13,594 nucleotides of DNA from an uncultured Methanobrevibacter sp. (GCF_937898925.1 NZ_CALDKF010000075.1:1-13594); one strand, 5' to 3'; shown: positions 5,850 through 12,606, counted from the stretch's first letter. The notes: generated from the sequence alone by a model not told the origin. Numbers and translations are program-made.

Positions 5850-7208
5850 TTAATAAACATCCTTTTTCATGACTTCCCTTAAGACTGCAGTTGCATAGGA
5901 CCCCTTGTCTATAGAGAATTCACACATTACCCCATCATCAGTTGCCACTGCACTTGCATCCCATACCTGGAATCTCATAGCCCTTCTAAGCCCATGGCTT
6001 CCTAAACGAGGCATTTTAGGAACTTCAAAATCAGCTTTGGTCAAGCCATAACTATTCAATATTTCTTCTTCCATCTTGCCTACTTCTCCACCAGCAAAAG
6101 GAACTTTTGTACCATACAAAGGACAGGTCTGGTTTATTTCAAAGGAAGATACCATTTCCTGAAACTCTTCATTGGTCTTGTCTCTGACTATCCTTTCTTC
6201 CTTATCTATAACGATATCTCCTTCAATGTATTTGTCCATTCCCATAGCCACTCTTTCACTTACTGCTGCATTGAATAAAAATGATTGGTAAGCATGAACA
6301 AACATTCTTTGAAGAGGCTTTGGAAGTGCATGAATAGCATTCTTATAGGCCTTATCTGACAATTCCACTTGAGATTTGTCAACTTCTTCTGGTTCGATTC
6401 CTTCCTTTTCAGCAATCTTTCTAATAGCTCTTTTTTTCTCTTTAATAAGAACCTTAAGCATCATCTTTTCATAACGCATTCCAGGATGCATCAATTCCAA
6501 GGACTTTTCCCAGTCTCCATCATCGTATGCTTGACGAGCTGCTCTAGCTTCTTCACCTTCTTCTGGAGAAGGATTGCCGATATATCTTCTCACTGCTTCC
6601 TTTAAGTCATTTTGAATGAGAGCTTCTCCAACCAAATGAGTGTTGGTTCTTGGCTTTCCGAATCTTTGCCAACCGAAATAGTTAGGAACACCAGTTTTCT
6701 CAAGGGTCTTTAAAATGGCATCTGCTCTTTTAGCTGCATCTTCAATAGCTAATTTACGTGAATCCTCATCTTCACTATCCATTCCATCAATATCCTTAAC
6801 CAATATTCTGAACTTATTTCCTTTAAGTTGACCCATTCTTAACTTTTTTCTTCCTCTTACAACTTTGAGGAATTCAGTGTTGTGAATGGTTCCTTCCAAT
6901 GCCTTGACTTGATTGAACTGTTCTTCAGAATCCATATTAGCTATGCAGATCCATTGGCGAGTAATGGCTTTCTTGTCTTTCATTCCTGCAAAACCCATTC
7001 TTTTTCTGTCAATATGAAGGTCTCTTGCAATATCAAGGAGAACATCAAGAGTTGTTCTTCCCAATTTCTCAATCCAAATGTAAATGTTTGGACCTTCTCC
7101 ATCTGGAATCACTTCAGGGATTTCCTCTACATAAAAGTCTTCCCATCTGTTTCTTATTGTTCCACCGATACCTTCTTCCTTTGTTACATAAGTATTTGCA
7201 TTAAGCAT
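5850..7208 (-). CDS. truD: tRNA pseudouridine(13) synthase TruD
   Basis: This 452-residue protein is of the size expected for archaeal TruD. The catalytic motif GFAGMKDKKAITRQ (72-85) contains D78, the nucleophilic aspartate. The family hallmark NYFGWQRFG is at 176-184, and LFNAAVSERV (311-320) and the terminal KGSYATAVLREVM (435-447) are also conserved. The region around 185-370 forms the TRUD insertion domain. The enzyme isomerises uridine 13 in the D arm of tRNA, and in archaea and eukaryotes the family also acts on other U positions. CGAGGAAT precedes the ATG at 7208. A tRNA gene lies 52 bases upstream on the same strand, and a TATA box overlaps the T-run that follows the tRNA, so truD may have its own promoter or be cotranscribed by read-through. 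Confidence 0.96.
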   Translation of the reverse strand: MLNANTYVTKEEGIGGTIRNRWEDFYVEEIPEVIPDGEGPNIYIWIEKLGRTTLDVLLDIARDLHIDRKRMGFAGMKDKKAITRQWICIANMDSEEQFNQVKALEGTIHNTEFLKVVRGRKKLRMGQLKGNKFRILVKDIDGMDSEDEDSRKLAIEDAAKRADAILKTLEKTGVPNYFGWQRFGKPRTNTHLVGEALIQNDLKEAVRRYIGNPSPEEGEEARAARQAYDDGDWEKSLELMHPGMRYEKMMLKVLIKEKKRAIRKIAEKEGIEPEEVDKSQVELSDKAYKNAIHALPKPLQRMFVHAYQSFLFNAAVSERVAMGMDKYIEGDIVIDKEERIVRDKTNEEFQEMVSSFEINQTCPLYGTKVPFAGGEVGKMEEEILNSYGLTKADFEVPKMPRLGSHGLRRAMRFQVWDASAVATDDGVMCEFSIDKGSYATAVLREVMKKDVY

Positions 7209-7247
7209 AGCTATTCCTCGAAAATAAAAATAGTGAAATCAGTTATT

Positions 7248-7256
7248 AAATATAAA
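7248..7256 (-). promoter_or_regulatory. TATA-like box for truD overlapping the tRNA T-run
   Basis: Read on the minus strand, TTTATATTT follows directly from the seven T residues after the tRNA. Initiation about 25 bases downstream would give a leader of about 16 bases containing CGAGGAAT. The same bases may end the tRNA transcript (T7 at 7254-7260). Confidence 0.35.
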
Positions 7257-7260
7257 AAAA

Positions 7261-7334
7261 TGCCCTGGCCGGGATTTGAACCCGGGGAATGGGATCCGCA
7301 GTCCCACGTGTTATCCAAGCTACACCACCAGGGC
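7261..7334 (-). tRNA. tRNA-Arg (anticodon GCG)
   Basis: The minus strand folds into a complete cloverleaf of 74 bases. The acceptor arms GCCCTGG and CCAGGGC pair fully, with A as discriminator. The D stem is GTGT/ACAC with loop AGCTTGGATA, and the anticodon stem is TGGGA/TCCCA around CTGCGGA. The variable region is TTCC, and the T arm is CCGGG-TTCAAAT-CCCGG. The anticodon GCG occupies 7297-7299 and reads CGC and CGU. The A after GG in the D loop matches A20, an arginine identity base. CCA is not encoded; seven T residues follow. No intron is present. Base 13 is a U, the position that TruD modifies. Confidence 0.97.
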
Positions 7335-7412
7335 AGGAACAAATGAAAAATAGTAAAAATAGTCTAAAATAAGTCAGGTACTATTATAACATAATTATAT
7401 TAGTATATTCCA

Positions 7413-7421
7413 ATATATAAA
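7413..7421 (-). promoter_or_regulatory. TATA box upstream of tRNA-Arg
   Basis: TTTATATAT on the minus strand, preceded by CCAAGA, is the strongest TATA box upstream of the tRNA. Initiation would be near 7390 and leave a 5' leader of about 55 bases, longer than usual for an archaeal tRNA transcript, so a weaker, closer box may be used instead. Confidence 0.4.
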
Positions 7422-7467
7422 TCTTGGCTATGAACACAAAAATGAAAGTAGAATAGATAAAAAGGAA

Positions 7468-7923
7468 TTAGAATAAATACAATTTATAGGAGTAATTTCC
7501 ATAGTTTCTAATAGCTACATTGACCCTGTCTGAACTTTCATAGTCTCCATTAGAAGACAATACTTCTCCATTCAAATTATTGCTTTCTACAAAAGCATAA
7601 CGATGATTATTTTCTAAATAATCTGAAAAGAAATCATCCAATAACAATTTTACTTCTCTTTTTGAGGCAATGGAATTGTTATTGCTTGATAAGATATATG
7701 ATATCCTTTCAATTAAAGTATAATCCCTTCCATCGACCTTGGATGACATGATCTCCATAATGTCCTGACTTGTCTTGAAATCACTGTTTTCTTCAGATAA
7801 ACTTGGGACATCAATATCAATTATCATATTGAAAGCAATGAGGACCATAAGCAATATGAAAATGGAAAGCAATGCATCAATTAAAGATATGAATCCCTTA
7901 TTGTCCTTGATTAAATTAAACAT
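7468..7923 (-). CDS. Type IV pilin-like secreted or surface protein, unknown role
   Basis: This 151-residue protein has a short basic N-terminus ending in K9-G10, then FISLIDALLSIFILLMVLIAFNMII (11-35), one hydrophobic helix. This is the layout of a type IV prepilin (class III) signal: cleavage after glycine 10, phenylalanine at +1, and the helix retained as the assembly scaffold. S at +3 and L at +4 match archaeal pilins, whose usual mature start is Q-x-S-x-E; here glutamine is replaced by phenylalanine and the acidic residue is aspartate at +6 instead of glutamate at +5. The rest (36-151) is polar and rich in serine, asparagine and aspartate, with no recognised domain. CATGTGATTTT precedes the ATG at 7923. 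No pilus ATPase or membrane platform gene is nearby. It could instead be a signal-anchored surface protein. Confidence 0.7.
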   Translation of the reverse strand: MFNLIKDNKGFISLIDALLSIFILLMVLIAFNMIIDIDVPSLSEENSDFKTSQDIMEIMSSKVDGRDYTLIERISYILSSNNNSIASKREVKLLLDDFFSDYLENNHRYAFVESNNLNGEVLSSNGDYESSDRVNVAIRNYGNYSYKLYLF

Positions 7924-7964
7924 AAAATCACATGAATATTTGTAAATTTATATTTGATTTAATC

Positions 7965-7973
7965 ATATAAAAA
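7965..7973 (-). promoter_or_regulatory. Promoter of the pilin-like gene
   Basis: On the minus strand, CTAAAAAGC followed by TTTTTATAT fits BRE plus TATA. The predicted start near 7943 gives a leader of about 20 bases that holds the GTGAT ribosome binding site. A 14-bp palindrome, TAAAAAGCTTTTTA (7968-7981), overlaps the box. Confidence 0.45.
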
Positions 7974-8110
7974 GCTTTTTAGAGCATTAAAATGAGTTTA
8001 ATATTGATTTAAGATTAGGGTTTTGATTAAAATTGAAAAATAATGATTAAAATGCAAATTATATTTAAAATAAAAAGATTAAAATAAATAAAAAAATTAA
8101 AAAAAGAATA

Positions 8111-8611
8111 TTACAAACTAATTAAAATTGACTCTGAATCAATTGGATTCTTATAAGCTTCTGCCTCAATAATGGTTTTTAGTTTAGAAAATGAAATATC
8201 ATAACCTTTTTGATTTAAATCTTTTGCTAAAAGTTTCAAATCTTCATATTCTGCTTTTAATGAAATTAATTTATTATCATCACTAAATAAATACTTTATT
8301 TTAGCAACAGATTCTAAAGAAGAATCATTGATACTAATTAAGACCTTTTTTTCAATTAATTCATATGGGAACCTTTTATGTTCATGCTTAAAGATTTTCA
8401 TACCGATTGTACCAAATTCCAAAGCTAAAAGACTTGAAATGTCATCAAAGTATTCTTCTTCAAAATCAACAAGGACAATATATTCCATTCTTCCTTTTTT
8501 GGTAAGAGCGTTGATTATATGAACATTTTTAGCTCCGCTGTCCATTATTTTATCTGTAATATAAGGAATACCTTCAGGAGGCAAATCATCAATTGTAGTC
8601 ATTATTAACAT
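8111..8611 (-). CDS. Stand-alone LarC C-terminal-domain (LarC2/DUF111-like) protein
   Basis: This 166-residue protein aligns by eye over its length with the C-terminal domain of the LarC nickel-insertion protein. TTIDDLPPEGIPYITDKIMDSGAKNVHI (5-32) matches the TNIDDM-x-PE segment, and TKKGR (37-41) the KK-x-RP segment. EFGTIGMKI (65-73) matches TTTIGVR, KRFPYE (79-84) matches R-x-L-x-RE, and LKAEYEDLKLLA (118-129) matches KPEYEDCxxLA. Full LarC is about 400 residues and uses CTP to insert nickel into the pincer nucleotide cofactor of lactate racemase; in Lactobacillus plantarum LarC2 is made by frameshifting. The N-terminal LarC1 part is absent here, and no remnant is seen upstream. I start at the ATG at 8611 because GGGT lies 7 bases before it; a longer frame would need TTG at 8626. 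It lies downstream of the 595-residue gene, with a hairpin in between. Confidence 0.75.
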   Translation of the reverse strand: MLIMTTIDDLPPEGIPYITDKIMDSGAKNVHIINALTKKGRMEYIVLVDFEEEYFDDISSLLALEFGTIGMKIFKHEHKRFPYELIEKKVLISINDSSLESVAKIKYLFSDDNKLISLKAEYEDLKLLAKDLNQKGYDISFSKLKTIIEAEAYKNPIDSESILISL

Positions 8612-8663
8612 GAAATCTACCCGCAAGAAAAAAATTTTGATAAAAAAATTAAAAAACCAATAA

Positions 8664-8684
8664 GGCCTAGATCTTATCCAGGCC
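8664..8684 (-). terminator. GC-rich hairpin with T-tract between the 595-aa gene and the LarC-like gene
   Basis: On the minus strand GGCCTGGA and TCTAGGCC form an 8-bp stem with one G-U pair around TAAGA, followed by TTATTGGTTTTTT. It starts 15 bases after the stop codon of the upstream gene. In DNA this A+T-rich the stem stands out. It probably ends or attenuates the upstream transcript, or protects its 3' end. Confidence 0.6.
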
Positions 8685-8699
8685 AGTCAGTTTAAAAAT

Positions 8700-10487
8700 T
8701 TAATTCAAATCTTTCATTATAGTAGCTGCACGTTTTGCTACATCCATTGCCCTTTCCATTCCTCCAGGAATAGAGGATGTTACATAAGCCCCACGAACTG
8801 TTTCTTTTGCAATGGCTTTTAAATCACCATCAGCATATCCCATAGCCCCTGCAACTGCTGCAGGAACAATCACATTGATTATAGTGTGACCGCATAATTG
8901 CAATTCAGTAATAGGGACTGCTGCAAGAGGAATAGCTTCCAATATATCCATTTTTTTATTTACCATTGCATCAGGTAAGATCTTATTAGCCAATTCTTCA
9001 AAGACTATTTTTTCACCATCAACAGTTACTTCTACATCAGCACGAGTGTCAAAACCAGGATAATTATCTAAGAATGGATTTTCTTTTCTACGTGACCTTC
9101 CAGAATAATTAGTAATATTGATTTGGATATCCTTGCCCATCATGCCACTAAACAGTCCAGAAGCTGCAGTTTGAACATTATTAAGTTTTTCATCATCAAG
9201 AGCTTTGGTGATTTCCTTAAGGGTCATTCCTTCATTGAGTTTATTGTAAGTAAATTCTGCAATTCTTAAAGTTTCTCCAGTCAATGCACCTTCAGTTGCC
9301 AAAATCATAGCTTTTGTAACTGGTCCTCTTCTAACTTGTTCAGATTTACGAGCAATGGTATTTGTAGCTATTTTAGCTATTGTTGGCTCAAGATAGAAAT
9401 TAGATTTTACTTCATTAATAGCTTCAGCAGCCTTATCAACATCCCCATCATTTGCAAGCAAGACTTTAAGTGCAAGTACCGCATCTGCAGTCATGTGACC
9501 TAAAGGTGGTTGCAATGGACCGCCAGAGAATCCTGCACCAATAGCTAATGATTCTTCAAATGCTGAAAGCATTTCTTCAAATGCAATCATACCAACTACA
9601 CTAGGACCTCCAATGTCTTTCATGATTACTCCAAAGTCACCTACAACAGTCGCAGTGTCATATTCTTCACCAGTTCCTCTAATATGCAATTTTTCAGGTA
9701 ATCCTGCCGCTTCACAAGCACCTAAACCAGCTACATATGCACTATTTGCTACAAAGAATTCACCGTATTCCTCTGCAACTTCAGAATCTGGGTGAACAAT
9801 CTCCAAGATAGCTGCTACACCAAAGATAGCTGCGATTATTGGACTTGGAGGCATACCTACATTAGAGTATGCAGTCAACATTCCTTTGGTTCCCGCATAT
9901 GCTCCTTTTTTAGCAAGCTCAGAAAATCCTATATCTTCTCCTAACGCATTATGTCCATACAATGGGCCTCCACCTACACCTAAAGGAAGAATAGCCCCTT
10001 CGATAGGAGTTAAAGTGTTATTGAATACCTCATCATAAACTGCTCTGACTGCTGCATAACCGGATATCCTATTGTTTGCTTTAGGAGTAGGAATTGCAAG
10101 AACTCCACAACGGTCCACACCTGCAATTATTCTTGCCATAGCACCTAATTTCCTGTTTCCTGCTGGAACCCCTGCTTGAGCATTAGTTCCCGCAAAATAA
10201 CATAAAGCTGCACTGATCAATGCCGCATTTGCCGCATCTGCACCACATTCCTCTGCAGCTTCAATAGCTTTTCTTAAGATATCATCAATAGGAAGTCTGC
10301 CGACATTCTCATCAGTCAACATTATATTTGTTCCTCTTAAGACATCATTTGCAATAGAATTTGCAGAACAAATTGCTGCAAGATTTAACATACCATGTCC
10401 TTTAGTTAATGCTTCTATCCTATCACTGGTCAAGTTATCCATGTCTAAAGTAGAAGCCATCATCGCTGCAATGATTTCCTTTTCCAT
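8700..10487 (-). CDS. Conserved-looking 595-residue soluble protein of unknown function
   Basis: I do not recognise this family. The protein is rich in alanine and glycine, has no signal peptide, and its hydrophobic stretches read like buried helices of a soluble enzyme. Landmark segments that look conserved are NAQAGVPAGNRKLGAMARI (102-120), LGVGGGPLYGHNALGED (169-185), SNVGMPPSPIIAAIFGVAA (208-226), GDFGVIMKDIGGPSVVGM (283-300), FSGGPLQPPLGHMTADA (320-336), NYSGRSRRKENPFLDNYPGF (460-479) and SIPGGMERAMD (572-582). The glycine/proline loops and histidines H180 and H331 suggest an active site, and a distant likeness to serine dehydratase alpha-type proteins crossed my mind but is not strong enough to name it. 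AGGTGACACAA precedes the ATG at 10487; a GTG at 10496 lies inside that ribosome binding site. The LarC-like gene follows. Confidence 0.9.
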   Translation of the reverse strand: MEKEIIAAMMASTLDMDNLTSDRIEALTKGHGMLNLAAICSANSIANDVLRGTNIMLTDENVGRLPIDDILRKAIEAAEECGADAANAALISAALCYFAGTNAQAGVPAGNRKLGAMARIIAGVDRCGVLAIPTPKANNRISGYAAVRAVYDEVFNNTLTPIEGAILPLGVGGGPLYGHNALGEDIGFSELAKKGAYAGTKGMLTAYSNVGMPPSPIIAAIFGVAAILEIVHPDSEVAEEYGEFFVANSAYVAGLGACEAAGLPEKLHIRGTGEEYDTATVVGDFGVIMKDIGGPSVVGMIAFEEMLSAFEESLAIGAGFSGGPLQPPLGHMTADAVLALKVLLANDGDVDKAAEAINEVKSNFYLEPTIAKIATNTIARKSEQVRRGPVTKAMILATEGALTGETLRIAEFTYNKLNEGMTLKEITKALDDEKLNNVQTAASGLFSGMMGKDIQINITNYSGRSRRKENPFLDNYPGFDTRADVEVTVDGEKIVFEELANKILPDAMVNKKMDILEAIPLAAVPITELQLCGHTIINVIVPAAVAGAMGYADGDLKAIAKETVRGAYVTSSIPGGMERAMDVAKRAATIMKDLN

Positions 10488-10532
10488 TTGTGTCACCTAA
10501 ATTATTTATTTATAAAATCAACGATTTTTGTA

Positions 10533-10555
10533 ATAATATAACGCCCTTATATTAT
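10533..10555. promoter_or_regulatory. 23-bp inverted repeat in the promoter of the 595-aa gene
   Basis: ATAATATAA (10533-10541) and TTATATTAT (10547-10555) are exact 9-bp reverse complements around CGCCC. On the minus strand each arm is TATA-like, and either would place initiation 20-40 bases before the ATG at 10487. The site therefore overlaps the core promoter, as a repressor operator would. The all-G/C centre is unusual in this spacer. The regulator is unknown. Confidence 0.45.
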
Positions 10556-10654
10556 AATTAATAGTATAGACTTTAAACTAAATAAAGTTAATTAAGAATA
10601 TAAATCACGATAAAAATAAAAAAAGAAGAAGAATAAATTCATCAAAAAACAACA

Positions 10655-10679
10655 TAAAATAAAATAAAATAAAATAAAA
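10655..10679 (-). repeat. Five tandem TAAAA units serving as T-rich terminator of the methyltransferase gene
   Basis: Five exact TAAAA pentamers lie about 16 bases beyond the methyltransferase stop. On the transcribed strand they read TTTTA five times, preceded by a T7 run, which fits archaeal U-rich termination. The array is also a short tandem repeat that may vary in copy number between strains. Confidence 0.55.
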
Positions 10680-10695
10680 AAATTAAAAGCTATAC

Positions 10696-11385
10696 CTATT
10701 TTATGGCAGTTATGGTCATCCATTGAACGAATCTGTCTGAAAGTGAAAAGTGATCATAATCATCATCAATTGTAATCTCCTTTCCATCATATTTGATTGT
10801 CTCTTTTTTGGATTTTCCATCTCTTAAATATGTTTTTATCTCTTTATAATCATTATTCTCTAAAAATTGACACAAATCGGCATCAGTATAAGCTGTCATG
10901 TTCATTAATCCTTCACATAACCTCATAAAGAACCCTGCACCATTTGTTTCACACCCAATTAAAAACATGCCTCCAGGTTTAAGAACTCTTTTAACTTCAC
11001 CAAATGATTTTTCTATATCTGGCCAGAAATAGACAGTTTCAAATGCAGTTACAATATCAAATGTATTGTCTTCAAAAGGCAAGCTTTGAACATTGCCCTC
11101 TAAAACTTCTACACGACCTTGGATAATCAGATCTTTATTTACTTCACGAGAAAGATTTACACTTTCAATACTATAATCTACACCATAAACCTTCTTTGCA
11201 GTTTGAGCCATACGATTAATGTTCATCCCTCCACCACAGCCTACATCCAATATAACCTCATCTGGAGAGATATCTAAATGTTTCAATCCCCATAGAGAAA
11301 CGGGAGTGTGTTCCTTATTCATTGATTTCAGTTGAATATTGCCTAATTTACCTTGTGGATTTCCCATATTTTTAAAAAAGCCCAT
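10696..11385 (-). CDS. Class I SAM-dependent methyltransferase (UbiE/Methyltransf_11 type)
   Basis: This 229-residue protein has the class I Rossmann methyltransferase order. Motif I is VILDVGCGGG (44-53) for SAM binding, with the acidic residue D70 (GVDYS) at the end of the second strand for the ribose hydroxyls. EGNVQSLPFEDNTFDIVTAFETVYFWPD (96-123) follows, then VLKPGG (134-139). The remaining C-terminal part (about 145-229) would form the substrate cap and has no motif I can assign. Related proteins methylate quinones, small metabolites, lipids or arsenite; the three-cysteine pattern of arsenite methyltransferases is not evident. TATAGGTGTC sits 3 bases before the ATG at 11385. It lies alone between spacers of about 200 bases and looks monocistronic. 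Confidence 0.92.
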   Translation of the reverse strand: MGFFKNMGNPQGKLGNIQLKSMNKEHTPVSLWGLKHLDISPDEVILDVGCGGGMNINRMAQTAKKVYGVDYSIESVNLSREVNKDLIIQGRVEVLEGNVQSLPFEDNTFDIVTAFETVYFWPDIEKSFGEVKRVLKPGGMFLIGCETNGAGFFMRLCEGLMNMTAYTDADLCQFLENNDYKEIKTYLRDGKSKKETIKYDGKEITIDDDYDHFSLSDRFVQWMTITAIK

Positions 11386-11473
11386 ATTGACACCTATAAA
11401 TATAATTTCTTAATTTAGATTTCTTTGTTTAATATAGAAAATTTAACATCTAATTAAATATCTTAAATGATAG

Positions 11474-11481
11474 AATATAAA
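11474..11481 (-). promoter_or_regulatory. Promoter of the methyltransferase gene
   Basis: ACCAAAAC followed by TTTATATT on the minus strand is a clear BRE/TATA pair, predicting initiation near 11450 and a leader of about 65 bases. A second box, TATATTA near 11432-11438, would give a leader of about 25 bases. Confidence 0.45.
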
Positions 11482-11496
11482 GTTTTGGTATGCCTA

Positions 11497-11520
11497 AATA
11501 TATTTATGAATAAATATATT
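11497..11520. repeat. 24-bp perfect inverted repeat upstream of the methyltransferase promoter
   Basis: AATATATTTAT (11497-11507) and ATAAATATATT (11510-11520) are exact 11-bp reverse complements around GA. The repeat ends about 15 bases upstream of the BRE of the methyltransferase promoter. It may be an activator site, or two back-to-back TATA-like boxes. Low sequence complexity raises the chance of coincidence. Confidence 0.35.
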
Positions 11521-11582
11521 ATGGCTTTAATAAAAATAGAATAATGAACATTTTGCATACGAAATAAAAAAATTGAGCAGGA

Positions 11583-11600
11583 TTTAGTTCTTAAACTAAA
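11583..11600 (-). terminator. Hairpin after the small unknown gene
   Basis: TTTAGTT (11583-11589) and AACTAAA (11594-11600) form a 7-bp stem with a 4-base loop, 17 bases beyond the stop codon of the gene at 11618-12007. On the transcribed strand a T7 run follows 10 bases later (11567-11573). Confidence 0.45.
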
Positions 11601-11617
11601 GTTTTAATAAAAGATTA

Positions 11618-12007
11618 TTAATCAGATGAAAATTTTAATCCTTCTGATTCCATTAACTTGACATTTTTCTGAACTTCAGTTCTATACCATTGCCTTAATT
11701 CCAACTCCTCATCATCTAATGAACTGGTATCAAGGGTATCAAAATATTTTATGTTGCGTTCCATAATGCTTAGGTTATTGAGCCTATTTGGAGGTACCTT
11801 CATAGGATCCTTTTTGTACAATAGGATTACATAAATCGCCATGGAACAGGAGGCAAAATAGGAATCATGGAAATGATCAACAAATTTATCTACAATTGAT
11901 TTCATATTTTCCAAATTGTTGGCTTCATATTCTGCTTTAAAGTCTCTAGCCAAATCCAATTCATTATATTTTTTAAAGCTTCCAATAATGTTTCCAATTA
12001 AGCCCAT
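11618..12007 (-). CDS. Small acidic protein of unknown function (129 residues)
   Basis: The start is the ATG at 12007, preceded by AAAGGTGTTATTT. A longer in-frame reading to 12064 would add 19 hydrophobic residues, but those come from the A/T-rich spacer and the ribosome binding site, so the protein is not membrane-anchored. It begins MGLIGNIIGSFKKYNELDLARDFKAEYEANN and is predicted to be almost wholly helical. A central segment, VDKFVDHFHDSYFASCSMAIYVILLYKKDPMKVP, mixes aromatic and hydrophobic residues, and the C-terminus is strongly charged (SLDDEELELRQWYRTEVQKNVKLMES). I recognise no domain. It follows the PNPOx-fold gene by 71 bases on the same strand and might share its transcript. Confidence 0.75.
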   Translation of the reverse strand: MGLIGNIIGSFKKYNELDLARDFKAEYEANNLENMKSIVDKFVDHFHDSYFASCSMAIYVILLYKKDPMKVPPNRLNNLSIMERNIKYFDTLDTSSLDDEELELRQWYRTEVQKNVKLMESEGLKFSSD

Positions 12008-12078
12008 AAATAACACCTTTTTAAAAAGAATTAAAAAAAGATAAGATAAAAAATAAAAAAACAAAAAAAGAAATTTAA

Positions 12079-12489
12079 TTAGAAATTATATGATTCATTG
12101 ATTTTACCGGTTACATCACGAATTTCAGCAGTAGCTTCTTCCAAGTGGAAAATAGCCATTTTAAAACCGGTTTCATCATTATAGATTCCTTGCAAGAACT
12201 CATTTCCTGCAACTATAGCATCTGCCATATCATAGGTTTCTTCAAATACAGCTTTTCCATAGTATCTTAAGAAATCAGTTTCTACAAGCGCTACAATTTC
12301 AACATAAGGATTTGCTTCCATTTGTTTGTATACGTCCTTATGGTTTCCTACACCGAAGTAAATCTTACCATCTTTGAGGAGATGGAAACCTAAAGGTCTG
12401 TTCTTTGGTTTGTCTCCATCAACAGTTGCTAAGAAAAATACTCCCGCTTCATTCATGAATTCGTCTATTCTTTCTGCACCTTCTGCCAT
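12079..12489 (-). CDS. Pyridoxamine 5'-phosphate oxidase-fold flavin-binding protein
   Basis: This 136-residue protein has the split-barrel PNPOx-like fold typical of small FMN-binding proteins. GVFFLATVDGDKPKNRPLGFHLL (16-38) and KIYFGVGNHKDVYKQMEANPYVEIVAL (42-68) are the family's N-terminal strands with the phosphate-binding region, followed by FLRYYGKAVFEE (73-84). The C-terminal strand FHLEEATAEIRDVTG (114-128) closes the barrel. It is too short for a true pyridoxamine phosphate oxidase, which has about 200 residues, and more like the putative FMN or F420-binding reductases common in anaerobes. The ribosome binding site AGGTGATATAA directly precedes the ATG at 12489. The substrate is unknown. 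The pyridoxal-type kinase at 3038 does not make this a vitamin B6 gene, because the fold is used broadly. Confidence 0.88.
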   Translation of the reverse strand: MAEGAERIDEFMNEAGVFFLATVDGDKPKNRPLGFHLLKDGKIYFGVGNHKDVYKQMEANPYVEIVALVETDFLRYYGKAVFEETYDMADAIVAGNEFLQGIYNDETGFKMAIFHLEEATAEIRDVTGKINESYNF

Positions 12490-12586
12490 TTATATCACCT
12501 ATTTAATTTTAAGAATAAAAATCTATAAAAATAAAAAATTAATAAAAAATTAAAATAATAAACCATTGAAATTATTAAAATTAATT

Positions 12587-12606
12587 AATAAATAAAATTA
12601 TTTATT
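12587..12606 (-). terminator. Weak A/T stem at the end of the AIR synthase-related gene
   Basis: AATAAATAA (12587-12595) and TTATTTATT (12598-12606) are exact inverted arms around AA, overlapping the stop codon at 12600-12598. The stem has no G-C pair and would be weak. It may help end transcription, but low complexity alone could explain it. Confidence 0.2.

Noticed and set aside
6882..7346. Plus-strand 154-codon frame across truD and the tRNA
   Set aside because: It runs antisense through a complete tRNA and the conserved N-terminus of TruD.
8612..8626. TTG start adding five residues to the LarC-like protein
   Set aside because: The extension covers the GGGT ribosome binding site of the ATG at 8611.
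10655..10679. TAAAA array as a CRISPR or phage repeat
   Set aside because: Units of 5 bases without spacers are a simple tandem repeat, best explained as T-rich termination on the minus strand.
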